Source of the DNA: Stentor coeruleus
Lineage: Eukaryota > Ciliophora > Heterotrichea > Heterotrichida > Stentoridae
NCBI GenBank assembly: GCA_001970955.1
Contig: MPUH01000216.1
Location: forward strand, 16,208 to 80,207
Length of the DNA stretch: 64,000 nt
Direction: 5' to 3'
Part shown: positions 10,064-20,986 of the stretch, piece by piece
Layout of the letters: the number at the start of each line of letters is the position of its first letter
How positions within the stretch are numbered: the first letter of the stretch is position 1
Notes under the pieces: model-generated
The model's database searches: none
The model's input: only the letters and a program-made list of their open reading frames with translations
Told to the model about the DNA's origin: nothing
Translations under genes and position numbers: made by a program

Positions 10064-13048
10064 TTACTCTAAACTAAAACTGCTATTTTGTCTAAGTATT
10101 TGATAAGATTTATACATCCTTTCAACACTTCTATGAAGGTTGCATTCGCTTTTATGGCTTTCAACATCATCAACTAATATATCAGTGAAAACATAATTAT
10201 TATCAACTTTTGGCAGCCAAGGAACTTCAGGTCTTACTACAACACCTTCTAATCTAAGCATGTTTAAAAGTATATCAAAACAATCATTAAAATCCAAAGG
10301 TGGTTGTAGTGCTGGTATACGAATAGCCGGCCTAAGTTTTATATTAGAAAAATCAGGAATGCTTATCAAAGGGAATTTTTTAGAAAAATCAGAGCCTGTG
10401 CAAAGTGGAGTGAGAAAAATATCTTCATTATTAATAAACGATCTATAAAGTGTAGGAGATAATTCAGCAACTTTCCTTAAATGTTTTTCAGCTCTTTGTG
10501 TATTCCCAACAGTTTTTTCTGCTATAACTCCTAATAAAAACATATCTGGACTATTTAATGTGTCATAAATATCAAAAATCCCATTAAGTATTTCACACGT
10601 TCTTTGAAGTCCTTTTTTTGTTCTTATAAACATACTACAAAGAGTGAGGTTGTATAGAATTTCTAACCTTTCTTGTTCAAGTATTGGGTTGTCTAAAAAT
10701 ATTAACTCTTTCTGTCCGCTTATATGCGTAAAAATAAGTTCAAACAGGTCGTTTGCTGTATCGTATTCTTCATTATAAAATTTTTGTAACCCTTCAATCC
10801 AAATATCGAATTTTTCACTAAAAATCAGCCCAACACCTTTGGTTAAAAGTCTTCCTTCCATAAGATTTTTAATAATAAAAAGGTCATTTTCAGTGTTGGC
10901 ATCATGGATATTTTCTAAGCAGGAAATCGCTTTATCATACTCTTGTTTAATAATAAAGCAATGAGCCTTGATAATCTCAATCTCAGGCGTACTTTTAAAA
11001 CTTTCAGCAAGTTCTAAAGCATCATCAGGACAATTACATACAACTAGTAAATATACCGACAACAACGGGGCATTTGCATCTTTAATATTACTAATTTTCT
11101 TCAAATCCTTCACCGCTTCTACACTATTCCCAGCAAAAAACGCACAAAGTCCTCTAAACGGATACAAAGTTTTAAGATCCTTATTAATCGACATAGCTGA
11201 AGCAAAACACTCATAAGCATCTTCATAATTTTTCAAAGCCACATGACAAAAACCTTTCAATGTAAAAGCCAAAAATGAATTCTTATCTGAGTTTTTAATA
11301 CATTTTTCAACTTGTATCATAGAAACTTCAAAATTTGCTTCAAAAAAATTGCACATAGCCAACAACATGTAAATTTCTGAGTCTTTTTTATTATTTTTAA
11401 TCAATTTTATTTCTTGAAAGGCTTCAGTAACATCAAACCCATTCTGATTACTTACAATTAATAAGCAATGAATACGTAAAAGTCTCCACATATAATTTGA
11501 ACTACTTTTAAAATTATCAGGATTTAGATGTCCAAGTGTAGCATAATAGTTTTTTGATGTATAATCGACCATAGCTAATGAAAGTTTATAGTTATAGTTT
11601 GATGCGCTATCAAGATTTGAAAGTTTTTGAGCTTTTTCATAGTCATCAACAGCTGAAGTGAAGTCTTTAAGGAAAAAATGAGAAAAAGCTTTGTAGATTA
11701 GACAAATATGAAGCTTTTCGATTGAGGTTTCTTTGGAAATAAGGTCTTTGAAAAGGGAAATTGATTGCTCGTAGTTACCTTGGATTACGTTGTAGGCAGC
11801 TTCAGTATGTTTTGCATGGTTTTTTTTGTTTTCAGATTTGAACTCCCAGGTAATTCTTTTGAGTGTTGTGAATGCTCCGTAGAAATCATTTTTACAGAGT
11901 TTGAGGTATGAGAGTTTGCAGATTAAACGAGATAGCATGTCTTCGGATTTGCAAATTTGAGCAACTTTTTCAAGAAGAAGCTCAGCTTCTTCAATATCTC
12001 CAAGTAACATCTTGGACTTGGCTATATAATATAAGGCTTCTTGATTACAATTGTCTGTTTTTAGAACTTGGTTGAAGTGAACTAGAGCTTCTTCTAAGCT
12101 GAAGAATTTGTATTTTAGCTTACCCATTTCAATGCTAAACTTGTCTTGAAACTTCCCCTGCTCATTAACTTTTTCTAAATACTTTATCGCATTACTGTAA
12201 TTTTTTAAATTTTTCCAACATTTAGATTGTAACAAAAAAGATTTCCAGTTTTGAATTTTTTCCAAATCCTGCAGAGCATCTTCATAATTTTTATTTTTCT
12301 CATTTATTTTACCTCTAATAAATCTAGCTTCAATATTACTTGGGAAATATTTTAAGCATAAATCGATATAATTTTTAGCTTCCAAAGGTTTTTTTAATTG
12401 GGTACTACATTTGTAAAGACTGATAAATAATCCTGGAGAAATAGGTAAACCAGTGTTTATTGCTGATTCGAAATCTAAAAGGGCTTTTAGGTAATCTTTA
12501 GTTTTAAAATAACAGACACCTCGCCAATATAAAGATTCAGGTGTGGTTGTACTTTTGTCTAATTTTTCTAGTAAGGATAAGGCATTTTTGTACTTTTTCT
12601 TAGCCATTTCAGCCCTTATAACTAAATATGGAGATGAGTTGTTATAGATTTTTTTAGAAAAGTCCTTGAAGTATCTACCATCCTTAGTCTTTTGCCCCTT
12701 GGCTATCTCAGTATTATCAAAGGTATGATACTTTGGTATAAAACACTTTTTAACAAATGATTTGCCAGCATTTTCAGGACTTGTGCTAGTCAAAAATCTT
12801 CTATGTATCGACTTAAATTTTCTACTAACTATTCCTTTAGATTTATCATTTATTCCAGGAGTATAAGATGCTCCTCTGCTATGAAAAGATGAGTTGTTTT
12901 TTGATCTCTTAACTTCTTGCTTTCTTTTAGGAGAATACTTCCCCACAAATGATTGAATATTTTTGGGTTTTGCATTAGTAAGACAATCTGGTCTTGTATT
13001 AGAGGAAGAATACGATGTATTCAGAGGTAATTTCTTTCTGGTTGTCAT
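10064..13048 (-). CDS. TPR-repeat protein, array member 2
   Basis: The protein has 994 residues, co-linear with member 1 over its whole length. The N-terminal motif is SRGASYTPG, followed by a shared HRRFLTSTSPEN block and PKYHTFDN, also seen in member 1. TPR-like helix pairs fill the middle. Shared landmarks include EEAELLLEKVAQ, NDFYGAFTTL, NYMWRLLR, GVGLIFSEKFDIW and the C-terminal LQPPLDFNDCFDILL, RPEVPWLPK, NYVFT and DDVES. The tail ERMYKSYQI resembles member 1, so these two may be the most recent duplicates. The start codon is the first ATG. No intron is needed. Function is unknown; a soluble scaffold is likely because no signal peptide or membrane helix is visible. Confidence 0.9.
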   Translation of the reverse strand: MTTRKKLPLNTSYSSSNTRPDCLTNAKPKNIQSFVGKYSPKRKQEVKRSKNNSSFHSRGASYTPGINDKSKGIVSRKFKSIHRRFLTSTSPENAGKSFVKKCFIPKYHTFDNTEIAKGQKTKDGRYFKDFSKKIYNNSSPYLVIRAEMAKKKYKNALSLLEKLDKSTTTPESLYWRGVCYFKTKDYLKALLDFESAINTGLPISPGLFISLYKCSTQLKKPLEAKNYIDLCLKYFPSNIEARFIRGKINEKNKNYEDALQDLEKIQNWKSFLLQSKCWKNLKNYSNAIKYLEKVNEQGKFQDKFSIEMGKLKYKFFSLEEALVHFNQVLKTDNCNQEALYYIAKSKMLLGDIEEAELLLEKVAQICKSEDMLSRLICKLSYLKLCKNDFYGAFTTLKRITWEFKSENKKNHAKHTEAAYNVIQGNYEQSISLFKDLISKETSIEKLHICLIYKAFSHFFLKDFTSAVDDYEKAQKLSNLDSASNYNYKLSLAMVDYTSKNYYATLGHLNPDNFKSSSNYMWRLLRIHCLLIVSNQNGFDVTEAFQEIKLIKNNKKDSEIYMLLAMCNFFEANFEVSMIQVEKCIKNSDKNSFLAFTLKGFCHVALKNYEDAYECFASAMSINKDLKTLYPFRGLCAFFAGNSVEAVKDLKKISNIKDANAPLLSVYLLVVCNCPDDALELAESFKSTPEIEIIKAHCFIIKQEYDKAISCLENIHDANTENDLFIIKNLMEGRLLTKGVGLIFSEKFDIWIEGLQKFYNEEYDTANDLFELIFTHISGQKELIFLDNPILEQERLEILYNLTLCSMFIRTKKGLQRTCEILNGIFDIYDTLNSPDMFLLGVIAEKTVGNTQRAEKHLRKVAELSPTLYRSFINNEDIFLTPLCTGSDFSKKFPLISIPDFSNIKLRPAIRIPALQPPLDFNDCFDILLNMLRLEGVVVRPEVPWLPKVDNNYVFTDILVDDVESHKSECNLHRSVERMYKSYQILRQNSSFSLE

Positions 13049-14140
13049 AATATTATATATCCAAATTATTTAGATAATATATAAGCTGAAATCTTATAAG
13101 ACCCCTTGGCGGAACTTTTACGAAGGTAAAGAATAAAAAATGTTAATATAATTAAAAGGGTCATTGAGATTAAGTATAGGAAGATTATTGTTTATATGGT
13201 AAAAACATAACTATATAATTTAAATTATTATATAATCATGAATTTAAGTTTATCATTAGTTAAAAATTAATTGATTATCTTGGGTATTTTGTGATTTTTA
13301 GCGATTTTCACTGACTCTTGCTATTTCTTGGTGATTTTTAAAGTTTTTTTGTTTTAGGGACATCTAGCATTGCACCTTAACTTTTTTGCGCAAAAAAGAT
13401 CTGATCGTCGAACTTATCAGAAAAAGTACGTTTCTATGCTTTGTCTTTACTGCAGGGTTGCTTAAAGTTCATAGGCAATTATATTAGGATAACTTGGAGT
13501 TTTTTGATATTCTTAGGTACAAAAAAGAAAAGGCAATTAATTTTTCCTAGAATTATGTTGAGGAAGTCTGGGTTGTAAAAGGAGTAGAGTTAGCAAAACA
13601 AGTAAATTGTTTTAATGAATGATAGAAAAATTATAACAAAAAAGAAGATTAAGGCTTAGTTATTATAACTGATAGATTGAAATGATATCACAATTTATCT
13701 GAATTTAGTATTACTCACTATAATTTAAGTTATTAAATTGCTTTTAATAAAAGAAACTGAAAAACATAAGAACCATATCGAAAAATCATGCAATAGTATA
13801 AAACAAAAATTTATCAACTTTGCAGAAAACGTATTTGCAAGTGAAAAATAGCATAATTATAATCTAATAGAAAAGGAAAGGAAAATCAGATTTTTTTGGG
13901 GAAGCTTTATTTATTTTATGAAGTATTTAAATATTGAAGATGAAGATTAATTAATTAAGATTTCAGTTTCTTTCAATACTTTATTTTATTAAACAGAAAA
14001 AGTTATTGGTCAATTCAAACTTCAAGTCATCCGAAAATCATATAATTTAGAATTAAATTGATAATTTTGATTTATTTATTTCACAATGTAAAAATATTCA
14101 CAACTCAGTAGAATTAATATTCTAAACTATAACTTGGTAT
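13049..14140. other. Spacer between TPR genes 2 and 3
   Basis: This spacer of nearly 1.1 kb includes a perfect 18-bp palindrome at 13381-13398 (CTTTTTTGCGCAAAAAAG). The stretch 13380-13470 is less AT-rich than its surroundings, but I could not assign it to a gene or RNA. Confidence 0.5.
13381..13398. repeat. 18-bp perfect palindrome
   Basis: The sequence CTTTTTTGCGCAAAAAAG equals its own reverse complement. It lies upstream of TPR member 2. It may be chance in AT-rich DNA. Confidence 0.6.
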
Positions 14141-17100
14141 TTATAATTTAAGAGATTTACTTGACTCTTTAAATGTCCGAGCTGAAACTGAACCACTTTT
14201 TAAACTTTCAATATCTTCAATTAAATTATCAGTAAAAACATATTGGTCGTTAATTTTATTCAACCACGGTACTTCTGGTCTTATCAAAATTCCTTCAAAT
14301 TTAAGCAAATCCATTAAAATATCAAAGCTGTCATTAAAATCTAAAGGTGGCTGCAGTCTAGGTATGCTAAAAGCAGGGCGTACTTTAATATTCGGGCACT
14401 CACTTAAAGACATCATCCTAAAATTATGTTCTAATTCACATCCTGAGCCAAAAGGAAGAATACTAATTTCAGCATTTTCTATAAACTTTACATACAAATC
14501 ATGAGACAATTCCGAAACTTTCTCAAGTGCAGATTCAAACCCTTCAATCTCAGAATTTGAAAGATCAACAATTGTAAACAACAAATAAATTTCCCCACTA
14601 TCAAAAAATTCAGGAGACTCAAGTATTGTATTAAAAATATCCTTTGCCCTATTTTCTAATGATTTTGATCCTTGAAGGATACAACATAAAGCAATATTAT
14701 ATAAAATTTTCAAACGTTCATTACGTATTGTTTTATTTTCAGTGAAAATCAATTCTAATTGTGAATAGTTTATTATTTCAAGAACTTGTTCAAATAGAGT
14801 AATTGCTAATAAGAAATCTTTTGTGTAAAATTTCTCAAGACCTAAAAGCCATGAATGGTATTTTTCATTGAAGATAAGACCAGGGCCTTGATTTTCGTTT
14901 TGTCCATTTAGTAAACTCATAATAATAGTTAAGTCGTTTTTTGGATCGTTTTCATCGATTTTTTCGAGGATTTCAAGGCATTCGTCGTATTTTTCTTGAA
15001 GGAGATATGAATGGGCCTTAAGAAGATTAAACTCTGTTATTTCAGGAAGTTTTTCTAAATAAGATAAAGNTAAACTCATAATAATAGTTAAGTCGTTTTT
15101 TGGATCGTTTTCATCAATTTTTTCGAGGATTTCAAGGCATTCGTCGTATTTTTCTTGAAGGAGGTATGAATGGGCCTTAAGAAGATTAAACTCTGTTATT
15201 TCAGGAAGTTTTTCTAAATAAGATAAAGCGTCTTCACATTTTTCACAGACAAGAAGTAGGTAAATGCTTAAAAGTGGAGCATTAGAATCATCAAGACTAC
15301 TGATTTTTGAGATTAATTTTGAAGCTTTTTCGGAGTTTTCTGAATAATAAGCACAGAGACCACTGTATGGATAAAGACTTTTCAAACTTTTATTTATCTT
15401 AAGAGCTATTTTGAAGTCCTGATATGCTTCATAATAACATTTCATAGTACAATGAGAAAAACCTCTCAATGCATAAGCTAAAAATGAAGGGTCTTCAGTT
15501 TCTCCTAAACTTTTATCTATCTTCTTCACACACCTATCAAAATCCTTCTGAACATATAAAAATAATGCTTCAAAAACATAAATTTCATTATCTTTATCAC
15601 ATTTGAGCTTTTTAAACTCTTCACATGCTTCTGAAGCATCATATCTATTTTCTCTTTCCTTTAAAATTAAACATAAAACCCTAAGCATTTTCCACATAGG
15701 GTTAGAAAACTCATTGAAATATTCAGAATCTAATAATAACAAAGCTGAAGCATAATTTTCTAATTCTACTTCACACATAATAACGCATATCTCATAATTA
15801 AACTGTGAAGCTTTATCAAGGGCTTCAAATTTTTGTGCTTTTTCATAGTCTTCAATAGCAGATGTGTATTTTTTCATAGAAAAATGACAAAATGCTCTAT
15901 AAATAATGCATTTATATGTTTTATCATTTGGTTTATCAAGGTCGATAAGCGATGAAAATTGTTTTATCGCTTCTTCATAGTTTGTATGTACTAATGTTAC
16001 CATAGCTTCTAGGTATTTAGTATATAATTGCTTTTTAAGAGATTTAGTTTCTTGTTTTAATCTGTTTAAAGTTGAAAAAGCTCCAAAAAAATCGTATTTA
16101 TCTTCTTTGATTCTAGAGATTCTAAATAAAGCTCTTGATGAAATTTTTGGGTTTTCACAAAACTGAGCAACGTTTTCTAATAGTAGTTCAGCTTCATTAT
16201 AATCTTTTTCACTTATTGTGCATTTACAAAGATAATAACAGGCTTCCCAGTTGTTTTTATCAGCTTTGATAAGATTTTCAAAGATATTTCGTGCTTCGAA
16301 GGTTTTACCGAAAGAATATTCTAGCTTGGCTTGCTCTTTTAGTAGGATTTTCTCATTGTAATTTGGCGTTTTTTTATATTTCTGTAAATATTTTACAGAC
16401 ATGTCGTAGTGTTTTTTTCGCTTCCAACAGTTGCTTAGTAGTAAAAAACTTTGAGCATTTTTGAATTTAGATAAGTCTTTAATCGCCTTATCATAATCCT
16501 TGTTATACAAATACAACTTAGCTCTCAACATATAAGCCTTTTCATAATGTGGAAAGTGTTTCAAACATAATGCAACCATAGAAAGGGCTTTAAAAAAATC
16601 CTCCTGATAATAATAGCATTTAGCTAAAGCCAAATAAAGGTCAGGGCCATAAGTCTCATTAAGGAATTTGCACATCTCTAAGCACTTTTGAGCATTTTCA
16701 AACATTTTCATATTCAAATAACATAATCCTTTCAAATACAACCCTTCTGAATTATCAGCTTCACATTCTAATTTTTCAATCAAATCCAAAGCTAACTCAT
16801 AATTTTTTTTCAAAACCTCTCTTCTAACAACAGACAATGGGTTCTTTTTACAATTATTTTTCATAGGCAAATCTGTTTTGTATCTATAATCAAAACTTTT
16901 AGTCATTCTAGGATTATCCAAAGGATTTAAAGGTACACTTCCACTTATAGCTAAACTGTCCCTTACCCTTTTCATAACTTTTCTTTGAGTCTTATCATCA
17001 AAAATTTTTTTGTTACCCATCTGCAAGTGTTTTTCAAGTTTGTTTTCGTAAATTTTCATAAATTCTGGCGATTGTGATGATCCTTTACTACGGAAAGGAA

Positions 17101-17260
17101 GACCTGCTGAGTTTTTGTGTGTTCTAAGTCGTGTGTGAGGAGAAAACTTTAGGGATTTTGATGGGACAGTATGAAGTGTTCGGGTTTTTATAGAGGAATC
17201 AAAGCTCACACCTGGTAAAATCCCTGTAAAAGCTGAGGAACGGTTGTGTTTTGTCGACAT
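14141..17260 (-). CDS. TPR-repeat protein, array member 3 (53 codons probably duplicated by assembly)
   Basis: The frame as given codes 1039 residues with one unknown residue at the N. Two 158-bp copies flank that N; removing one copy plus the N (159 bp, 53 codons) keeps the frame and gives 986 residues, matching the other members. The N-terminal motif here is SKGSSQSPE. Shared landmarks are NEAELLLENVAQ, YDFFGAFSTL, NPMWKMLR, GPGLIFNEKYHSW and ERLKILYNIA, and the C-terminal LQPPLDFNDSFDILM, RPEVPWLNK, QYVFT and EDIES. The tail after this module lacks the ERMYKS block of members 1 and 2. Function is unknown. Confidence 0.88.
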   Translation of the reverse strand: MSTKHNRSSAFTGILPGVSFDSSIKTRTLHTVPSKSLKFSPHTRLRTHKNSAGLPFRSKGSSQSPEFMKIYENKLEKHLQMGNKKIFDDKTQRKVMKRVRDSLAISGSVPLNPLDNPRMTKSFDYRYKTDLPMKNNCKKNPLSVVRREVLKKNYELALDLIEKLECEADNSEGLYLKGLCYLNMKMFENAQKCLEMCKFLNETYGPDLYLALAKCYYYQEDFFKALSMVALCLKHFPHYEKAYMLRAKLYLYNKDYDKAIKDLSKFKNAQSFLLLSNCWKRKKHYDMSVKYLQKYKKTPNYNEKILLKEQAKLEYSFGKTFEARNIFENLIKADKNNWEACYYLCKCTISEKDYNEAELLLENVAQFCENPKISSRALFRISRIKEDKYDFFGAFSTLNRLKQETKSLKKQLYTKYLEAMVTLVHTNYEEAIKQFSSLIDLDKPNDKTYKCIIYRAFCHFSMKKYTSAIEDYEKAQKFEALDKASQFNYEICVIMCEVELENYASALLLLDSEYFNEFSNPMWKMLRVLCLILKERENRYDASEACEEFKKLKCDKDNEIYVFEALFLYVQKDFDRCVKKIDKSLGETEDPSFLAYALRGFSHCTMKCYYEAYQDFKIALKINKSLKSLYPYSGLCAYYSENSEKASKLISKISSLDDSNAPLLSIYLLLVCEKCEDALSYLEKLPEITEFNLLKAHSYLLQEKYDECLEILEKIDENDPKNDLTIIMSLXLSYLEKLPEITEFNLLKAHSYLLQEKYDECLEILEKIDENDPKNDLTIIMSLLNGQNENQGPGLIFNEKYHSWLLGLEKFYTKDFLLAITLFEQVLEIINYSQLELIFTENKTIRNERLKILYNIALCCILQGSKSLENRAKDIFNTILESPEFFDSGEIYLLFTIVDLSNSEIEGFESALEKVSELSHDLYVKFIENAEISILPFGSGCELEHNFRMMSLSECPNIKVRPAFSIPRLQPPLDFNDSFDILMDLLKFEGILIRPEVPWLNKINDQYVFTDNLIEDIESLKSGSVSARTFKESSKSLKL
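14912..15228. repeat. 158-bp direct duplication flanking an N, inside a coding region
   Basis: Positions 14912-15069 and 15071-15228 are nearly identical, with two differences that I can see, around the N at 15070. The two versions could be alleles or contig ends. The duplication repeats 53 codons of TPR member 3 in frame. Confidence 0.88.
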
Positions 17261-17672
17261 GAAATTTGTTTATTAATGCAGATTTTTATTAGACTTTTTT
17301 TTATATGTTTATTGTTAGATTTTGATGTTATGATTTTGGGATTATAGATATGATAAGGGTTTTTGGATTTAGCATAGGATTGGGGTTTTAAAAATAGGTT
17401 TACGGTTGATTTAGGGTTATTTACAGATAGAAAGGGTTTTATTTGTTTGAATTTTTAGACTTTTATGGTATTTGGATAATTTTGAATTAGGGATTATAAT
17501 TTTGTGATTTGTGTAAAGAACTTTTTATATGGTTATTTAGTTATTTTGTTGATATGGAGAAGATTTAGTTGATTTTATTTTTTTATGAAGTGATTGTATA
17601 AAGTGAAAATTTTATTTTAGATATGTCTGAGGATGATATAGCAAGTTTATGACTTTGTGGATTTTTAAATAT
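17261..17672. other. Spacer between TPR genes 3 and 4
   Basis: About 410 bp, G- and T-rich on the plus strand, which is C- and A-rich on the sense strand of the gene it precedes. No gene seen. Confidence 0.6.
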
Positions 17673-20645
17673 TTATATTAATGAATCTGATTTGCTTTTA
17701 TCACGAAAAATCAGGTAAGATTTGTATTTTTTCTTTATATCGATATTGATTTTAGATTCACTTTTATTACTTTCAATATCATCTATAAGTGTATCAGTAA
17801 ACACATATTTATTCTCCACTTTATTAAGCCACGGTATTTCAGGCCTAACAGTCAACCCTTCTATTTTAAGTAAATTCAACAACACATCTAAAGTATCATT
17901 AAAATCTAAAGGAGGCTGAAGTGAAGGAATTCTTACAGCAGGACGACACATAATTTTAGGATACTCTGGAAGTTCAATAAGGGGAAACAAACTACAAAAT
18001 TCGCTTTTTGTATTCAAAGGCAATATATGAATTTCATCATTATTAATAAATGATGCACACAGTTCTCTATCAAAATGCGCTATATCCTGTAATTTTTCCT
18101 GTGCACTAGCAGAATCTTCTAAAGAAATATTTATAATCGCACTTAAAAGTAAAAAATAAGGACATTGTCTGTTTTCTTCATATCCAAAAATTTCTTTCAT
18201 TATCATCTGAGCTTTAAGTAAACCTTTTTTAGATTTCTGCATTATATTGCAAAGCGCCATATTATAAAGTATCTCACAACGTTCTTCTTCTATAAAATAA
18301 TTATCGCTAAAAGCAAGGTCATCATCATCAGAAGATATAACGTTAAAGATAAGTTTAAAAAGGTCATTAGCATATTCATATTGTTTATTATAAACCTTCT
18401 CAAGTGCTTCAATCCATAATGCATATTTTTCATTAAATATTATCCCTGGCCCTGAAGTATGAAAAAGCCCATTTTTCAAACTTCTTATTATAACAATATC
18501 ATTACTAGTATCCAAACAGTCAATACCATCAAGACAATTTAAACAATCATCATATTTAGCTTGTAAAAGAAAACAATGAGCTTTAATCAAATTGATTTCA
18601 GGACTATTTGGAATTTTGTCAATCAGTTCTAAAGCATCATCAGGAGATTGACATACCATTAATAAATATAAAGATAATAAAGGAGCATTTGGATCTTTAA
18701 GTTTACTAATTTTCTTAAAATCTTTTATCGCTGTTTTTTCATCTCCAGAAAAAAATGCACAAAGTCCTCTATACGGGAATAAGCTTTTAAGATGTTTGTT
18801 TATGTTTAAGGAAGAATTGAAATCATCAAAAGCTTCTTGATAGTTTTTCAAAGCTATATGACAGAAACCCCTTAAAGCAAGGCATAAAAATGAACTTTTT
18901 TCAGCTAAATCTATTGATCTATTAGCTTGTTCAAATGATACTTCAAATTTCCTCTCAAAATAATTACATAGAGATGCTAAAAAAAAAAACTCTTTATCTT
19001 TTTTAGGTTTTTTTATAGACTTTAGCTCTTGTGATGCCTCTGAAATATTGTAATCTTTATCACTACTTTTATACAACAAACAATGTACTCTTATAATCTG
19101 CCACATAGGGTTATTATAATTTTCAAATTTTTCAAGAGGTAATAATTCCAATGCTGATTGAAAATTCGTTGCACAATACTCACTCATAGCTAAAGATACT
19201 ATAAAATTATACATCGAAGCCTTGTCTAACTCTCCAAACTCTTCTGCTTTTTTATAATCACCAGCAGCCATTGTAAATTTCTTCAAACAAAAATACGCAA
19301 ATCCTCTATACAATAAGCATCTTTGCGGAAACTCTAATCCTTTTATCCCTAATAATTCACTTAATATATTCACAGCATCAACAAAATTATTTTGTACAAT
19401 ATTATACATAGCTTCAATATGTTTAAAATGTATCAGTTTTGTTGGTGATACAATTTCCCCTCTAAGTCTTTTAAGATAATCATAAGCGCCATAAAAATCT
19501 CCATTCTTCAGTTTTATACAAGAAAGTTTTATAATAGCTTTATCAGCTAAATCTTCATTTTCTTTATTTTGGGCAACTTTTTCTAAGAGAAGTTCAGCAT
19601 CTATGAATTCTTCTAATGAACTTTTGCATTTAGATAAATAATATGCGGTTTCTATATAATAATTTTTACATAGATTTAGTGCTTGTAAGGATGCTTTATA
19701 TGAATGAAAGTGATATTCTAATTTTCCTAATTCTAAATAGTATCGATCTAAGGTTTTTGTATGGGTTTTGTATTTTTCAAGGTATTTTTTTGCTGCACTG
19801 TAATGCTTTTTACCTTTCCAACATAAGGATATATAGAGAAAAGATTGAGGATAGTTGAATGATTTGAAATCTTTTAAGGCTAGATCGTAGTTTTGGAGTT
19901 TTAATTGTAGTTTACCACGCATAAAATAAGCTTGGGTATGAGATGGGAAGTTTTTTATACAGGAATTTAGGGTTTGTAGGGCGCTTTCATGATTTTTTAA
20001 AGAGATGTAACAGTTGTAAATGTTCATGAAAAGGTTTTCTGAAATAGTTTTGGGTGATGATGCTAAAGATTCGAAGTCATCGATTGCTTTCTTGTAATTA
20101 CCCAGATACATGTTACAGACACCTTTTAGATAAATTGTTTCTTTGTTTTTTGCATGTTTCACAACTTTTTCCAATAAATCCAAAGCTCCAGTATAGTTTT
20201 TTCTATGCATTTCGACTTTTACTGCTTCATATATAGATTTTTCTTTTTTAGCATGTTCTTTAAAACTTGTGTTAGCCTTTTTTCTCTCATATCCTTCAGT
20301 ATTTTCTCTACCATCAGTACTGTCGTAGGTTCGATAAATTACACTTAAATTCTTTTGGCGTGTACGCTTTGGTTTTTTTATATTTGTATTCATTAGGAAC
20401 TTCTGTTTCAATGTATCAGAAATCAAGTAACTCTCAAAACGATATATTTTAGAAAAATCAGGTGTGTTTGCTGATTCTCGTAATTTCATAGAAATGTTAC
20501 TAGAATTTTTTCTATGCTTGCGTTTTGGTGTTGGTGAAGTTTGTATGAAATCTTTAGTAAGTGGGCAAGGCTTCTGAACTTTGAGAGAATCAAATTTTGT
20601 ATTCGTTGATGATGTGGAAAATGTGCTTTTGTTGTACTGAATCAT
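17673..20645 (-). CDS. TPR-repeat protein, array member 4
   Basis: The protein has 990 residues and the family layout. The N-terminal motif reads RESANTPD. The middle carries TPR-like helix pairs with the landmarks DAELLLEKVAQ, GDFYGAYDYL, NPMWQIIR, GPGIIFNEKYALW and ERCEILYNMA. The C-terminal module is LQPPLDFNDTLDVLL, RPEIPWLNK, KYVFT and DDIES. At the site where member 5 has an intron the coding sequence here is continuous (LCNIMQKSKKG). The end is lysine-rich. No signal peptide or membrane segment is visible. Function is unknown. Confidence 0.9.
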   Translation of the reverse strand: MIQYNKSTFSTSSTNTKFDSLKVQKPCPLTKDFIQTSPTPKRKHRKNSSNISMKLRESANTPDFSKIYRFESYLISDTLKQKFLMNTNIKKPKRTRQKNLSVIYRTYDSTDGRENTEGYERKKANTSFKEHAKKEKSIYEAVKVEMHRKNYTGALDLLEKVVKHAKNKETIYLKGVCNMYLGNYKKAIDDFESLASSPKTISENLFMNIYNCYISLKNHESALQTLNSCIKNFPSHTQAYFMRGKLQLKLQNYDLALKDFKSFNYPQSFLYISLCWKGKKHYSAAKKYLEKYKTHTKTLDRYYLELGKLEYHFHSYKASLQALNLCKNYYIETAYYLSKCKSSLEEFIDAELLLEKVAQNKENEDLADKAIIKLSCIKLKNGDFYGAYDYLKRLRGEIVSPTKLIHFKHIEAMYNIVQNNFVDAVNILSELLGIKGLEFPQRCLLYRGFAYFCLKKFTMAAGDYKKAEEFGELDKASMYNFIVSLAMSEYCATNFQSALELLPLEKFENYNNPMWQIIRVHCLLYKSSDKDYNISEASQELKSIKKPKKDKEFFFLASLCNYFERKFEVSFEQANRSIDLAEKSSFLCLALRGFCHIALKNYQEAFDDFNSSLNINKHLKSLFPYRGLCAFFSGDEKTAIKDFKKISKLKDPNAPLLSLYLLMVCQSPDDALELIDKIPNSPEINLIKAHCFLLQAKYDDCLNCLDGIDCLDTSNDIVIIRSLKNGLFHTSGPGIIFNEKYALWIEALEKVYNKQYEYANDLFKLIFNVISSDDDDLAFSDNYFIEEERCEILYNMALCNIMQKSKKGLLKAQMIMKEIFGYEENRQCPYFLLLSAIINISLEDSASAQEKLQDIAHFDRELCASFINNDEIHILPLNTKSEFCSLFPLIELPEYPKIMCRPAVRIPSLQPPLDFNDTLDVLLNLLKIEGLTVRPEIPWLNKVENKYVFTDTLIDDIESNKSESKINIDIKKKYKSYLIFRDKSKSDSLI

Positions 20646-20683
20646 GCTATTTTATAATGAAAAGGAAATAGTTTAAATGGTTA

Positions 20684-20888
20684 GAAGTAGTTTTAAATGT
20701 TTTAAAATATGAATATTAAATTGAAAATTTTTTTGTTATAATGAATTTATAGTTAAACCAAAATTTGAAGCTTATTTTTCAAATANGAAGTAGTTTTAAA
20801 TGTTTTAAAATATGAATATTAAACTGAAAATTTTTTTGTTATAATGAATTTATAGTTAAACCAAAATTTGAAGCTTATTTTTCAAATA
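20684..20888. repeat. 102-bp direct duplication flanking an N (assembly joint)
   Basis: Positions 20684-20785 and 20787-20888 match with one visible difference, around the N at 20786. The right copy overlaps the start of the next duplication by one base, so two joints are chained. Confidence 0.85.
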
Positions 20889-20986
20889 TTTCAGTTTAAG
20901 ATTTTTTTTGAAAATAAATCAGCTTTTTTTATTTAANATTTCAGTTTAAGATTTTTTTTGAAAATAAATCAGCTTTTTTTATTTAA
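20888..20986. repeat. 49-bp direct duplication flanking an N (assembly joint)
   Basis: Positions 20888-20936 and 20938-20986 are identical around the N at 20937. Same layout as the other N joints. Confidence 0.85.

Noticed and set aside
13380-13480. Possible relic of a second kinase (KKYVSMLCLYCR resembling the YxSTxWYRAPE block)
   Set aside because: The match is too short and needs too many changes; no other kinase block lies in order nearby.
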